A stretch of 64,000 nt of DNA from an uncultured Caryophanales bacterium (GTDB lineage: Bacteria; Bacillota_I; Bacilli_A; RF39; UBA660): the NCBI GenBank assembly GCA_947564265.1, contig CANOBK010000001.1, positions 1 to 64,000 on the forward strand, in the 5' to 3' direction. Positions 31,185 through 40,297 of the stretch are shown in pieces. The first letter of the stretch is position 1, and the number at the start of each line of letters is the position of its first letter. The position numbers and the translations under genes are program-made. The notes beneath the pieces are model-generated. The model did not search any database. It saw only the letters and a program-made list of their open reading frames with translations, and had not been told where the DNA came from.

Positions 31185-31209
31185 GATTCATGGTATGAAT
31201 CTTTTTTTA
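31185..31209 (+). terminator. Terminator of yqeY
   Basis: GATTCAT (31185-31191) pairs with ATGAATC (31195-31201) over a three-base loop, followed by T7. Confidence 0.75.
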
Positions 31210-31224
31210 TTTTGATCGAATTTA

Positions 31225-31233
31225 TGATATAAT
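31225..31233 (+). promoter_or_regulatory. σA extended -10 promoter
   Basis: TGaTATAAT (31225-31233) lies 24 bases before the ATG of the next gene; the -35 region is only T-rich. Confidence 0.5.
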
Positions 31234-31257
31234 AGGAACTTAAGAAGGCGAGAAAGT

Positions 31258-32076
31258 ATGTCAGAAGAGATAACAAAAATAGAAAATAAAACTTGGAGAG
31301 AAAAAATAAAACTATCTAACCGACAAAAGAAAAAGATTTATCAAATGCTTGGAGCAGAGCAATTTCAAAAGGTTGTCTTTTTTGTCGAGGATGTAAGGTA
31401 TAAAATGATTGATCGATTTTTTCCAAATATAAAAAAGTGGTATGAGGCAACCTGTGATAAGCAATATTTAGAAATGCAAAAAAGGTCGAAGAAAAAAGAA
31501 AATCAGAAATCATTATATGACTATCAGATGACAAAACTTGCTTTTCGTAAAGAACTTGCCTATAAACAGAATAGAAACTATCATTATAATCCTAATTATC
31601 CAATGAAATTCATAGAGTATTTAGAAAAAAATAAAAGGATTCATCAAATAAGTTTTCTAAAAAATGGTATTTTTCTTGTTCTTCTTGGACTTAGTTTTTC
31701 TTTTCTTAGTGCTATTTCACCAATTCTTTTCTATTGTTTAGTAGCGATTTGTACTGTAGGTTTAATCAAAGATTTTGCATGCATCAATTTGCAAAACTAT
31801 AATCTTTGTCGTTTTCAGGAAGAGAAAATAAGGAAAAGATTAAATGAATTAGAAGCATTAAAGAGGCAAGAAAGCTTGGAAAAACTCTCTAAGGTAATAA
31901 AACCAGTATCTTCTGTCATAGAGAGACAGTTAGAGATTCCAAGCGTGGAACAAGTAATTCAGCAAGTGGAAACAGAGGAACAAAAACAACAGCTTCTTTC
32001 TTATGCCAAATGGCAATTAGATAATTTAAAGCAAATAAAAGAAAAACCAAAGCAAAAAAGAATTGGAGGAATATAA
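31258..32076 (+). CDS. Hypothetical membrane protein, 272 aa
   Basis: I do not recognise this protein. Residues 1-130 are highly charged and Lys/Tyr-rich; two hydrophobic segments follow at about 138-175 (NGIFLVLLGLSFSFL and PILFYCLVAICTVGLI); the last ~95 residues are a charged, Gln/Glu-rich helical tail likely to form a coiled coil. RBS AAGGCGAG is moderate. It forms a pair with the Ser/Thr-rich gene downstream (one base between them). In B. subtilis yqfA and yqfB occupy this place between yqeY and yqfC; this protein shows no resemblance to flotillin-like YqfA that I can see. Confidence 0.6.
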   Translation: MSEEITKIENKTWREKIKLSNRQKKKIYQMLGAEQFQKVVFFVEDVRYKMIDRFFPNIKKWYEATCDKQYLEMQKRSKKKENQKSLYDYQMTKLAFRKELAYKQNRNYHYNPNYPMKFIEYLEKNKRIHQISFLKNGIFLVLLGLSFSFLSAISPILFYCLVAICTVGLIKDFACINLQNYNLCRFQEEKIRKRLNELEALKRQESLEKLSKVIKPVSSVIERQLEIPSVEQVIQQVETEEQKQQLLSYAKWQLDNLKQIKEKPKQKRIGGI

Positions 32077-32077
32077 T

Positions 32078-32446
32078 ATGCATGTAACAAGTTTATTCTT
32101 AGAAAATTTTTTGGGTGAAACATCTATGTCCCTTGGGTCTATGATTCCCTCTTCTTCTGTATTAAGTAGTTCATTAACTACTACCGAGTTAAGTGCAACA
32201 GGAAGTAGCGTTACTGGGACGAATAGTATGGATGAAAATCCTTTATTAGGAACTAGTAGTATTTTATCAGCATTTACGACGGCATCTAGCGGATTTAGCG
32301 CTATGAATACTACCACTAAGCAGTTAGAACTAACACAAGCTTATATAGAATCAATGGATGAAAATGAACTAGAAGATTTTATTGTAAAGTTAGAACAAAC
32401 ACAAGTAGGAGAAGTGGTAGAGGAAACTAATAAATTTCAAAAGTAA
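32078..32446 (+). CDS. Hypothetical Ser/Thr-rich protein, 122 aa
   Basis: Not recognised. Residues ~15-85 are dominated by Ser, Thr, Gly and Met in low-complexity order (SSVLSSSLTTTELSATGSS), and the C-terminal ~35 residues form an acidic helix (ELEDFIVKLEQTQVGEVVEE). No membrane segment or signal peptide is visible. GGAGG is correctly spaced for the ATG at 32078. It directly follows the unknown membrane protein, so the two are probably expressed together. A role cannot be proposed from sequence. Confidence 0.6.
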   Translation: MHVTSLFLENFLGETSMSLGSMIPSSSVLSSSLTTTELSATGSSVTGTNSMDENPLLGTSSILSAFTTASSGFSAMNTTTKQLELTQAYIESMDENELEDFIVKLEQTQVGEVVEETNKFQK

Positions 32447-32470
32447 AATCCTAGGAAACGAAAAAGGGAC

Positions 32471-32499
32471 TACTAAAAGGTCTTTTTTTTTCATACATT
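32471..32499 (+). promoter_or_regulatory. Candidate σE-type promoter of yqfC-yqfD
   Basis: CATACATT (32492-32499) is an exact match to the σE -10 consensus CATACAHT; the -35 (TACTAAA, 14 bases upstream) matches four of seven positions. As upstream of sigK, five bases then AGGTGAT then three bases lead to the ATG, so the transcript would start at the ribosome binding site. A weak T-rich hairpin precedes it. Confidence 0.4.
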
Positions 32500-32514
32500 A
32501 AATTAGGTGATACT

Positions 32515-32760
32515 ATGTCTTTTCTAAGAAACTATATTTTGGATGAAGAATTTCAAATTCAATATTTAAGGGGTAAAATCAACATCAAAAACTATATAAA
32601 AATCAATTATATGGAGAATGAAAGAGTTTCTTTATCCTATTCTAAAGGTACTGTCATTGTGTATGGAACCAGTCTAAGAATTAAGAAATTATTAGATAGT
32701 GAAATCTTGATTGATGGGAAAATTGATTCAATCGAATTGAGAAGAGGAAATAATGCATAA
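32515..32760 (+). CDS. yqfC: Sporulation protein YqfC (YabP/YqfC family)
   Basis: An 81-residue β-rich protein of the YabP/YqfC family. It carries the pattern YSKGTVIVYGTSLRIKKLLD and IDGKIDSIELRR typical of YqfC. In B. subtilis yqfC and yqfD are expressed in the mother cell under σE; YqfD is needed for sporulation at about the engulfment stage. RBS AGGTGAT precedes the ATG. It overlaps yqfD by eight bases. The possible σE promoter just upstream agrees with this role. Confidence 0.88.
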   Translation: MSFLRNYILDEEFQIQYLRGKINIKNYIKINYMENERVSLSYSKGTVIVYGTSLRIKKLLDSEILIDGKIDSIELRRGNNA

Positions 32761-33916
32761 TTATTATGAGATAAAAATCACCGGAAAAGACATGAAACGT
32801 TTTTTAAAAACACTATATCGAATGAAGATTCAATTATATGAAATAGAGGGCGGAACTAACGATTTAACTCTTCTAGTAGATCAAGAGGGCCTTTCTCAAA
32901 TTCAAAAAATTAAAACAATTTATCAAATTCAGATTGTGGGATATCATGGTCTTTTTAAAATTGTTTATTACTTTAAAAAATATCGTCTTTTTCTATTTTC
33001 TATGATGCTTGGTATTTTATTGATTAGCTTTCTATCTCATCTTATTTTTAATGTTCAAGTGATTCATGTAAAAGAAGAAATGAGAAATTTTATAACAGAG
33101 GAATTAAAAAAAGAGGGAATTCAACCATTCCGTTTCCAAAAAAGTTTCGATAGACAGGAAGAAATTGTCAAAAAAATTATTTTTAATTATCGTGACAAAA
33201 TCGAATGGTTAGAAATTGAAAGGGTTGGAACAAAGTATATTGCCAAAGTAGAAGAGAGAAAATATTCGCCTTCGAATGAAGATTCAGAACCTCGTGATAT
33301 TATTGCTAAAAAGGATGGACGTATCTTACAAATTGAAGCTTCTGAAGGAACAATCCTAGTTGCGAAAGATCAGTATGTAAAAAAAGGAGATATTCTAGTT
33401 TCTGGTCAAATTAAAAATAAGGATACTGTTATGGCAAGAGTACATTCAACAGGGAAAGTCTATGCCTCTACTTGGTATACTGTAAATGTGTCACTTCCGT
33501 ATCATTATCAAGAAGAAATAAAAACAGGAAAGAAAAAAAAGGCCTTGACTGTTCGCTTCTTTTCCAAAAGTTGGTCCTTATTTTCTTTTGGTTCTTATCA
33601 AAACAAAAAAACCACACCTATTTTCGAAATAAAGAACCAATTATTACCTCTTTCTATTTCTTGGAATGAAGAGGAGGAAGTGAAAAAGACAGAGCAAGTT
33701 TATACCAAAGATTTGGCTACTTTAGAAGCTTCTTCTATCGCACGTCAAAAATTAAAGGATCAACTGGGTGACGATATTGAAATATTATATGAAAAAAGTT
33801 TGAAAATTACCGAAGAAGATAGTAAAATAGATATAGTAGTTTTTTTCACAGTAAAAGAAGACATTACAGCATATCAAAAAACAGAAGAAGAGGTACCTGA
33901 AGAAGAAAGTAGGTGA
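32753..33916 (+). CDS. yqfD: Sporulation protein YqfD
   Basis: A 387-residue membrane protein of the YqfD sporulation family. The N-terminal ~75 residues (DMKRFLKTLYRMKIQLYEIE) form a small domain, one membrane segment is at about 80-100 (LFSMMLGILLISFLSHLIF), and a long extracytoplasmic part follows with ERKYSPSNEDSEPRDIIAKK and IEASEGTILVAKDQYVKKGD. It would act in the mother-cell membrane during sporulation. It overlaps yqfC. B. subtilis has phoH and pgpH downstream; here a VanZ-like gene comes next and phoH is absent. Confidence 0.88.
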   Translation: MHNYYEIKITGKDMKRFLKTLYRMKIQLYEIEGGTNDLTLLVDQEGLSQIQKIKTIYQIQIVGYHGLFKIVYYFKKYRLFLFSMMLGILLISFLSHLIFNVQVIHVKEEMRNFITEELKKEGIQPFRFQKSFDRQEEIVKKIIFNYRDKIEWLEIERVGTKYIAKVEERKYSPSNEDSEPRDIIAKKDGRILQIEASEGTILVAKDQYVKKGDILVSGQIKNKDTVMARVHSTGKVYASTWYTVNVSLPYHYQEEIKTGKKKKALTVRFFSKSWSLFSFGSYQNKKTTPIFEIKNQLLPLSISWNEEEEVKKTEQVYTKDLATLEASSIARQKLKDQLGDDIEILYEKSLKITEEDSKIDIVVFFTVKEDITAYQKTEEEVPEEESR

Positions 33917-33920
33917 TTTT

Positions 33921-34544
33921 ATGATAACGCCACTAGATCATACCGTTAAAGGAGTTATGGAGTTTACCTGGCCTATGATTATTATCTGTACTTTAATTAT
34001 CTCGTCTTTGAGAATTGCAGATATTCTTAAAAATAAAAAAGAAGTGGTTTTTTATCGTGAAATCTTAATGCTTTTTTTTATGATTTACGTTTTGTGCTTG
34101 TTCCAGATTGTAACCTTTGAAGATCCGTTGGTATCCTCTTACAGCAATCATTTCAATCTCATTCCATTAAAAGAGATTTCTAGATATTCAGTCGGAAGCA
34201 GACTATTCTTTAAAAATGTCATTGGGAATTTAGTGATGTTTATGCCTTATGGCTTTTTTGCTTCTTATTTTACAAAAATGGATAACAAGTATTATGCCTT
34301 TTCTCTTATCGCTTTCGCTTCTATTACAATTGAAACGACTCAGTTAGCGATTGGACGTGTTTTTGATATTGATGATATTATTTTAAATATTATCGGAGGT
34401 ATGATAGGGTATGGGATTTACCGTTTACTAAGTAAAATTGGAGATTCCTTGCCAAAGGTATTTTTGAACAAATGGCTATTAAATGTATTGTCTTTAGTAT
34501 TAACAGGGATTTTAGTAGGATACTTATGGATGGTGATTATATAA
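33921..34544 (+). CDS. VanZ family membrane protein
   Basis: A 207-residue protein with about five membrane segments. The VanZ-like core shows FNLIPLKEI, NVIGNLVMFMPYGFFASYF and the later acidic pair in RVFDIDDIILNIIGGMIGYGIY. VanZ gives teicoplanin resistance in enterococci, but most chromosomal relatives have no known function, so no resistance is claimed. RBS AGGTGAT. It sits four bases after yqfD and overlaps ybeY by one base, so it belongs to the long yqfC-to-recO run. Confidence 0.85.
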   Translation: MITPLDHTVKGVMEFTWPMIIICTLIISSLRIADILKNKKEVVFYREILMLFFMIYVLCLFQIVTFEDPLVSSYSNHFNLIPLKEISRYSVGSRLFFKNVIGNLVMFMPYGFFASYFTKMDNKYYAFSLIAFASITIETTQLAIGRVFDIDDIILNIIGGMIGYGIYRLLSKIGDSLPKVFLNKWLLNVLSLVLTGILVGYLWMVII

Positions 34545-34996
34545 TGGAGAATCAATACAAAATATTTAATGAAACAGAAGAAAATTTAGAGGAAGAAACA
34601 AAGATATTAGAAAAACTCTTAGGATTTGCTTGTCAAAAAGAAAAGGTTCAAAATGCAGAATTTAATATTATTTTTGTAGATCAGGAAACGATTCACGAAA
34701 TCAACAAAAATTACCGTGGAGTGGACCGAGTAACCGATGTCATTAGTTTTGCGTTAGAAGATAACAAAACAATTGAGCTTGACAGGAGACTGTTAGGAGA
34801 TGTTTACATTTGCATTGAAAAGGCACATGGACAAGCTATCGAATATGGACATAGTTTTTTAAGAGAACTTTGTTTTCTCGCAATTCATGGCTTCCTTCAT
34901 TTACTAGGATATGATCACATGGAAAAAGAGGAAGAAGAAGTAATGTTTGAAAAGCAAGAAGAAATTTTAAATGAATTTGGGATTAAGAGAGGATAA
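34544..34996 (+). CDS. ybeY: Endoribonuclease YbeY (16S rRNA maturation)
   Basis: A 150-residue metallo-RNase that matures the 16S rRNA 3' end. The zinc motif HGFLHLLGYDH supplies three histidines, and the conserved Arg lies in NKNYRGVDRVTDVISFALED. The ATG at 34544 is set by the GGTGAT ribosome binding site and by the family length; it overlaps the VanZ-like stop codon by one base. The neighbours dgkA, cdd and era follow in the conserved Bacillus order. Confidence 0.95.
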   Translation: MENQYKIFNETEENLEEETKILEKLLGFACQKEKVQNAEFNIIFVDQETIHEINKNYRGVDRVTDVISFALEDNKTIELDRRLLGDVYICIEKAHGQAIEYGHSFLRELCFLAIHGFLHLLGYDHMEKEEEEVMFEKQEEILNEFGIKRG

Positions 34997-34998
34997 TT

Positions 34999-35391
34999 AT
35001 GGAAAAGAAAAGAAAAAAAGATACTGGTAGTGTTTTTGAACGATACAGAAAAGGTTTTCATCATGCGATTGATGGAATTGTCTATGCGATTGAAAGAGAA
35101 AAAAACTTATTTGTTATCATGATTTTTATTCTTATTATTTTAGGACTTTGTCTCGCATTTCCTGTTTCCATTCCAGAATTGTTGGCTATTGTCATTAGTA
35201 CTGGTGGATTAATGGCAAGCGAGATGTTAAATACATCAGTGGAAGCACTTACAGATTTAGTTACTACCAAGGAAGATCATTTGGCCAAAATCGCAAAAGA
35301 TACCGTATCAGGAGCTGTTTTCTTATTTATCATTATGTTTGTTGCAGTACTAGGAATTATTTTTGTTCCTAAGATACTTGCGGTGTTATAG
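34999..35391 (+). CDS. dgkA: Undecaprenol/diacylglycerol kinase DgkA
   Basis: A 130-residue integral membrane kinase; Gram-positive members phosphorylate undecaprenol. Four hydrophobic segments are visible. The active-site region reads EMLNTSVEALTDLV and DHLAKIAKDTVSGAVF, carrying the conserved Glu, Asn and Asp residues. It follows ybeY by two bases, with RBS GAGGA, and precedes cdd by eight bases. The N-terminal RYRKGFHHAIDGI is the expected amphipathic start. Confidence 0.93.
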   Translation: MEKKRKKDTGSVFERYRKGFHHAIDGIVYAIEREKNLFVIMIFILIILGLCLAFPVSIPELLAIVISTGGLMASEMLNTSVEALTDLVTTKEDHLAKIAKDTVSGAVFLFIIMFVAVLGIIFVPKILAVL

Positions 35392-35399
35392 GAGGAATT

Positions 35400-35786
35400 A
35401 TGTTAGAGAAATTAAAAGAGTTATCAAACCATTCGCAAAGTAAGTATTATTCCTTTCCTGTAAGTTGCATTTTAGAGTGCCAAGATGGGACTACGTTTCA
35501 AGGAGTAAATGTAGAGACGTCTTCTCCTGCTGCTGGAATATGTGCAGAGAGAAATGCCTTATTTCAAGCACTTGCTATGGGATATCAAAAGGAAGACTTT
35601 GTCCGTATTCATATCTATAGTAGAAGTAAAAACAATATTACACCATGTTTTATTTGCAGACAGGCACTTTTAGAATATGCAAAACCTGATTTAGAGATTA
35701 TTAGTTATACAGATGATGGTAATACTGAAATATTTCATTTAGAGGAATTATGTAGTCATCCGTTTCAAGAGGAGGATTTAGCATGA
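35400..35786 (+). CDS. cdd: Cytidine deaminase
   Basis: A 128-residue zinc enzyme that deaminates cytidine and deoxycytidine to uridine forms for pyrimidine salvage. The zinc and proton-shuttle motif is CAERNAL (Cys ligand and catalytic Glu), with the second ligand pair in PCFICRQALLEY. RBS AGGAGG is four bases from the ATG. It overlaps era by four bases (ATGA). Placement between dgkA and era is as in B. subtilis. Confidence 0.95.
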   Translation: MLEKLKELSNHSQSKYYSFPVSCILECQDGTTFQGVNVETSSPAAGICAERNALFQALAMGYQKEDFVRIHIYSRSKNNITPCFICRQALLEYAKPDLEIISYTDDGNTEIFHLEELCSHPFQEEDLA

Positions 35787-36673
35787 AGAGTGGATTTGTC
35801 AGTATTGTAGGTCGTCCAAATGTTGGAAAAAGTACCTTGCTAAATAGTCTCTTAGAAACTAAACTAGCGATTACTTCAGATAAGGCAGGAACAACGCGGA
35901 ATATTATTCAAGGAGTTTATCAGGATGATGATAGTCAAATTATTTTTGTAGATACTCCGGGAATTCATAAACCGATGAATAAACTAGGAAATATCCTAAA
36001 TAAAAAAGCTTACTCTAGTACTGATAATGTCGATTTAATCTTATTTCTAGTCGATGTCAGTACAGGCTTTGGAAAAGGAGATCGGTTTATTTTAGAAAGA
36101 ATCAAGGAAGAAGAAATTCCTATTATATTAGTATTAAATAAAGTTGATGCGATAAAAAAAGATAAACTGTTAGAAAAAATTAACGAGTATAAAGATTTAT
36201 ATAATTTCTCAGACATTTTCCCAATCTCAGCATTGAAAAATGATAATGTAGAAGAACTTTTAACTACGATAAAAAAATATCTTCCCAATGAAGGAAAAAT
36301 TTTTGAGGATGATACATTTACCAATATTTCAACTGATTTTTATGTAAGTGAAATTATTCGAGAGAAAGTACTCCGTTTAACAAAAGAGGAAGTTCCTCAT
36401 GCGGTTACTTGTTCTGTAGAAAAAATAGAATATGGCAAAGGAAAAGTAATTATTAACGCAGTGATTATCGTAGATAGAGATAGTTTGAAAAAAATCATTA
36501 TTGGGAAAAACGGAAGTATGTTAAAACAAATTGGGATGGAAGCAAGGAAAGATTTAGAAGAATACTTTGGTAAAACAGTCTATTTAGAAAATTTTGTAAA
36601 AACGATTGATAATTGGAGAGATCGAGAACGATACTTAAAAGAATTAGGAATCGATGACATGGAACAAAAATAA
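35783..36673 (+). CDS. era: Ribosome assembly GTPase Era
   Basis: A 296-residue GTPase with a C-terminal KH domain that binds the 16S rRNA 3' end. GTPase motifs are GRPNVGKST (G1), DTPGIHKP (G3), NKVD (G4) and ISAL (G5). The KH part includes INAVIIVDRDSLKKIIIGKNG. It is translationally coupled to cdd and followed by yqzL and recO. Complete and standard length. Confidence 0.97.
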   Translation: MKSGFVSIVGRPNVGKSTLLNSLLETKLAITSDKAGTTRNIIQGVYQDDDSQIIFVDTPGIHKPMNKLGNILNKKAYSSTDNVDLILFLVDVSTGFGKGDRFILERIKEEEIPIILVLNKVDAIKKDKLLEKINEYKDLYNFSDIFPISALKNDNVEELLTTIKKYLPNEGKIFEDDTFTNISTDFYVSEIIREKVLRLTKEEVPHAVTCSVEKIEYGKGKVIINAVIIVDRDSLKKIIIGKNGSMLKQIGMEARKDLEEYFGKTVYLENFVKTIDNWRDRERYLKELGIDDMEQK

Positions 36674-36737
36674 AAAAATTTAAAAATAAATGTATAAAAT
36701 TTAAAAAAAGAAATCACTATGATAATAGGTGATGAAA

Positions 36738-36824
36738 ATGAAAGATATTTTATGGAATTTATTTAAGGAAACAGGAAAAATTAATTATTATAATTTATCA
36801 AAGCAAATCAAAGAGAAGAAGTGA
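36738..36824 (+). CDS. yqzL: YqzL-like small protein, 28 aa
   Basis: A tiny ORF between era and recO with RBS AGGTGATG. The product begins MKDILWNLFKETGKINYY, which matches the YqzL pattern (W-N-x-F-x-x-T-G, then an aromatic residue). B. subtilis has yqzL in this same place, with a longer tail; here it ends after KEKK. The function of the family is unknown to me. The stop codon is four bases from the recO ATG, so it is co-translated with recO. Confidence 0.75.
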   Translation: MKDILWNLFKETGKINYYNLSKQIKEKK

Positions 36825-36828
36825 AAAG

Positions 36829-37566
36829 ATGAATTTAGTAAAGACGGAAGGTATTGTTTTAGGAGAAACGAATTACAGTGAATCAAGTAAAATTCTAAAA
36901 GTATTGACAAAAGACTATGGAATGATTAGTATAATGTCGAAGGGCTGCAGAAACATTAAAAGTAAGCTTCGAGGAGTCAGTACCATTTTTACTTATGGAG
37001 ACTTCCATCTTTACTATAAAGAACAAGGGATTTCTACTTTAGTAGGAGTGGACTTAAAAAATACATTTTTAAATTTGCAGAAAGATATTTCTAAAATTAG
37101 TTATGCAAGTTATTTGCTGGATTTAACAGAGCAAGTCCTAAAGCATACAGAAAATGATTCTGTTTACGAGTTCTTAACTTCTACGTTAGAAAAAATAAAC
37201 GAGGGATACAATACACAAGCACTTACCAATATTTTAGAGTTAAAATATTTGGATTTTCTAGGAATTCGTCCTATCTTAGATTGTTGCAGTATTTGTGGTA
37301 ATCAAACTGACATTGTTACCATTAGTGCAGAAACGGGAGGATATATCTGTAAGAATTGTTACCATGGAGAAAAATTATACAGTGATAAGACAATCAAATT
37401 AATCAGAATGTTTTATTATGTAGATATATCTAAAATTACAAAGTTAGAAATCAAAGAAGAATCTTTAAAAGAATTAAATGAATTCATTAATGATTACTAT
37501 GATAGATATTCTGGCTTATATTTAAAAAGTAAAAGTTTCCTAGAAAATATTAGTAAAATAGGATAG
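36829..37566 (+). CDS. recO: Recombination mediator RecO
   Basis: A 245-residue protein that loads RecA onto SSB-coated DNA with RecR. The N-terminal OB-fold starts VKTEGIVLGETNYSESSKIL and contains KGCRNIKSKLRG; the zinc site shows CCSICG and CKNC. RBS is AGAGAAGAAG overlapping yqzL. The next gene, a YfhO-like membrane protein, begins ten bases later, so the conserved run yqfC-to-recO extends into it before glyQS. Confidence 0.94.
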   Translation: MNLVKTEGIVLGETNYSESSKILKVLTKDYGMISIMSKGCRNIKSKLRGVSTIFTYGDFHLYYKEQGISTLVGVDLKNTFLNLQKDISKISYASYLLDLTEQVLKHTENDSVYEFLTSTLEKINEGYNTQALTNILELKYLDFLGIRPILDCCSICGNQTDIVTISAETGGYICKNCYHGEKLYSDKTIKLIRMFYYVDISKITKLEIKEESLKELNEFINDYYDRYSGLYLKSKSFLENISKIG

Positions 37567-37576
37567 AGGTACAAGT

Positions 37577-40255
37577 ATGAAAAAAAAGGATAAAAAGATA
37601 TATATCATAAATGCAGTTATAGTAATTGCCATTTTTGCCTTGATTTTTATAAGTAAAGGCATTTTTCCGTTTGGGAATCATTCATTAATTTGGGGAGATA
37701 TGCATGATCAAATTACGGCATTTTACTATCACTTTTATGATAGCTTTCGAGGGAATAGTTCCTTATTAATTGATTTTACTACGAGTGGGGGAGTAAACTT
37801 TTTTGGGATTCTCTGTTATTATATTTTAAGTCCTATTACGTTTATTTTATTGCTTTTTCCAAGAGAAAACATTTATTTGGCAGTTTCTATTGTTGTTGCT
37901 TTAAAGGTGTTACTTTCTAGTCTTACTTGTCTTTATTTTATTAGATATTACTTTAAAAAATTACCAAGTGCCTTAAGTATTTTTCTAGCACTTTGTTATG
38001 CTTTTTCTGGATATTGTTTATCCATGTATCAAATTACACCATGGATGGATATCATGTATTTATTCCCATTATTGATGATTGGATTTAAAAAGGTGTTAGA
38101 TTTAGAAAAACCGACTTTTTATATTATCTTGCTGACTTTTTCCTTGATTTGTTGTTTTTATGTATCGGTAATGGTTATTATTTTCCTTCTTTTATCTGCT
38201 TATGTATATTTATTAGTTTATAAAGATAAGGAGGAGAGAAAAAAAGCGATTTTATCTCTTGGTATTTCGACCATTCTTAGTTTATTGATGGCACTTTTTG
38301 TTTTAGTACCATCTTATCTACAAATCTCTGTTTCTTCACGTCTGACATCTAGAATTTCAGAATTACTAAATTCAAGAACAGGACCCCTAACAGATAAATT
38401 ATCTTTTTTTATGTTTGGTGGAATTGTCTATTTAGGAATTCTATTCTTGATAAAGTATCATAAGAAAGATTCTAAGTTTTGCCTTTGGTATCTAGCTACT
38501 TGTTTGATTGTTTTAATTCCTGTAGTAGTGGAACCAATTAACAAAATTTGGCACTTTGGATCCTATGCCTTTTTCCCATATCGATTTGGGTTTATTGCTA
38601 TGTTTTTATTAATTGTTGGTGCATGCCGTGGATATTCCCTAAGAGATGCTTCTGTGAAAAAGAAGGTAGAGAACAAAAACAAAATGCCAGTACTCTCTAT
38701 ATTATTAACTATGATTGTTAGTGCTATTCTTATTTGTTTGACTTATCGATATTATGATAACTTTCAAATTGTACTAGATAAATTAACAATTTCAAAAGAT
38801 CATCGATTACTTTTAGTCTTAATGGTAACCACGTTCCTTACTATGATTTCTAGTTATGCGATTTATGGATGGACAAGCACTTGGAATAAGGTTAGAATTT
38901 GCTGTATTGGGCTATTAACTTTGACACATATTACGTGCAATAGTTTCTTATATTTTGGAATTGATATGACTCAAAGAGAACTAATGAGTCAGTACGAAGA
39001 TGTCTTAGAGCTTTCTAAAACCTATCAACAGGGAAACTACAATCGTGTAAAAAATATCACTTCTGAGTTTATGATGAATAGTGGGATGGTGATGAAGTAC
39101 CATACCTTAGATCATTTTACTTCTCTAACAGACCGTAACAATATGCAAAGTTTAAAGGGGTTAGGATATTCTTCTATGTGGGTGAAAACATTCTCAAAAG
39201 GTGGTACTTTATTTAGTGATGCTATCCTGGCTAACCGTTATTTGATTTCTGATAGAACGATAGAAAATCCTTATTATCAATTCGTGGGAAAGTATGGAAG
39301 CTTAAATTTTTATGAATTGATCAAAAAGCCATCTTATGGATACTTAATTCAACAAAATGCTGATATTCAAAACGAATCAAATTCATTTGAAAGACAAAAT
39401 TTAATGTACCAAGCAATCGACGGGAAAAACGATACGATTTTTACTTCTTTTAGTAATTGGAAATTTAATAACATAAAGGAAAGTAAGCAAGAAAACAAAA
39501 TATTTTATAAAATAATTGATGAACATGCCTATAACTTTATGGAACAAACCATTTCCATTGATAAAAAACAAGTTTTATATTTAGAAATATTAAAAGACGT
39601 AGATAATAATATTAATCAAGATATTTTTAAGTGCTTTAATATTTATGTTAATGATCAATTATTGAAAGAACATGCGATGGAAGAAAATGATAATGGAGTA
39701 ATCAATTTGGGAACTTTTGAAAATGAAGAAGTTAATGTTAAAATTGAATTACTTGGAAGTATGGAGTTAGATAACATCACACTCGCAACTATGGATTTAG
39801 AAAAATATGAATCCTTTGTAGAAAATAATAATGTGCCACTAAAAATTAAATTTCATAGAAATAAAATCTCTATAGAAATTGATTCAGAGAAGGAACAAAT
39901 GTTGTTTATCCCAGTTTCTTATAATGAAGGATATCGTGGAAAAGTAAATAATAGAACAATAAAAGTAGAAAAAGTATTTGGAAATTTCTTAGGAATTCAA
40001 TTAGAAAAAGGAAAGAATGAGGTTCAGTTTACTTTCACTCCACCAGGACTTAAAGTGACGGCAATCATCAGTATTGTTTCCTTATTCCTAACGGGATTCT
40101 TACTGTCAAAGAACTGGTATTCTAAATTGCTAGATATGAAATGGTTACAAAAATTTGCCAGTGTTTGCTATCATTTTATCTATGCTGTATTCTTTTTCGG
40201 AATTTATATTGGATTAACAATTGTATTTATTTTGTCGTACTTTATCTATTTTTGA
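37577..40255 (+). CDS. YfhO family multi-pass membrane protein
   Basis: An 892-residue protein with roughly twelve or more membrane segments in two blocks (about 1-450 and 845-890) and a large extracytoplasmic domain between them. The start KGIFPFGNHSLIWGDMHDQ and the segment YHFYDSFRG fit the YfhO family. In Bacillus, YfhO is proposed to glycosylate lipoteichoic acid; in other family members function is open, so a role in surface glycosylation is inferred. RBS AGAGGT. It occupies the space between recO and the glyQS T-box. Confidence 0.85.
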   Translation: MKKKDKKIYIINAVIVIAIFALIFISKGIFPFGNHSLIWGDMHDQITAFYYHFYDSFRGNSSLLIDFTTSGGVNFFGILCYYILSPITFILLLFPRENIYLAVSIVVALKVLLSSLTCLYFIRYYFKKLPSALSIFLALCYAFSGYCLSMYQITPWMDIMYLFPLLMIGFKKVLDLEKPTFYIILLTFSLICCFYVSVMVIIFLLLSAYVYLLVYKDKEERKKAILSLGISTILSLLMALFVLVPSYLQISVSSRLTSRISELLNSRTGPLTDKLSFFMFGGIVYLGILFLIKYHKKDSKFCLWYLATCLIVLIPVVVEPINKIWHFGSYAFFPYRFGFIAMFLLIVGACRGYSLRDASVKKKVENKNKMPVLSILLTMIVSAILICLTYRYYDNFQIVLDKLTISKDHRLLLVLMVTTFLTMISSYAIYGWTSTWNKVRICCIGLLTLTHITCNSFLYFGIDMTQRELMSQYEDVLELSKTYQQGNYNRVKNITSEFMMNSGMVMKYHTLDHFTSLTDRNNMQSLKGLGYSSMWVKTFSKGGTLFSDAILANRYLISDRTIENPYYQFVGKYGSLNFYELIKKPSYGYLIQQNADIQNESNSFERQNLMYQAIDGKNDTIFTSFSNWKFNNIKESKQENKIFYKIIDEHAYNFMEQTISIDKKQVLYLEILKDVDNNINQDIFKCFNIYVNDQLLKEHAMEENDNGVINLGTFENEEVNVKIELLGSMELDNITLATMDLEKYESFVENNNVPLKIKFHRNKISIEIDSEKEQMLFIPVSYNEGYRGKVNNRTIKVEKVFGNFLGIQLEKGKNEVQFTFTPPGLKVTAIISIVSLFLTGFLLSKNWYSKLLDMKWLQKFASVCYHFIYAVFFFGIYIGLTIVFILSYFIYF

Positions 40256-40263
40256 GTTTGATA

Positions 40264-40292
40264 TTGACAGATAAAAATAGAAATTGTAAAAT
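40264..40292 (+). promoter_or_regulatory. σA promoter of the glyQS leader
   Basis: Perfect TTGACA (40264-40269), 17 bases, TAAAAT (40287-40292). It puts the transcript start near 40298, only about 68 bases before the T-box motif. A seven-base inverted repeat (40263-40269 with 40299-40305) flanks it. Confidence 0.8.
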
Positions 40293-40297
40293 GAATA

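Noticed and set aside
32466..32490. Terminator after the Ser/Thr-rich gene
   Set aside because: There is a T9 run but only a three-to-four pair stem with bulges; not listed as a feature.
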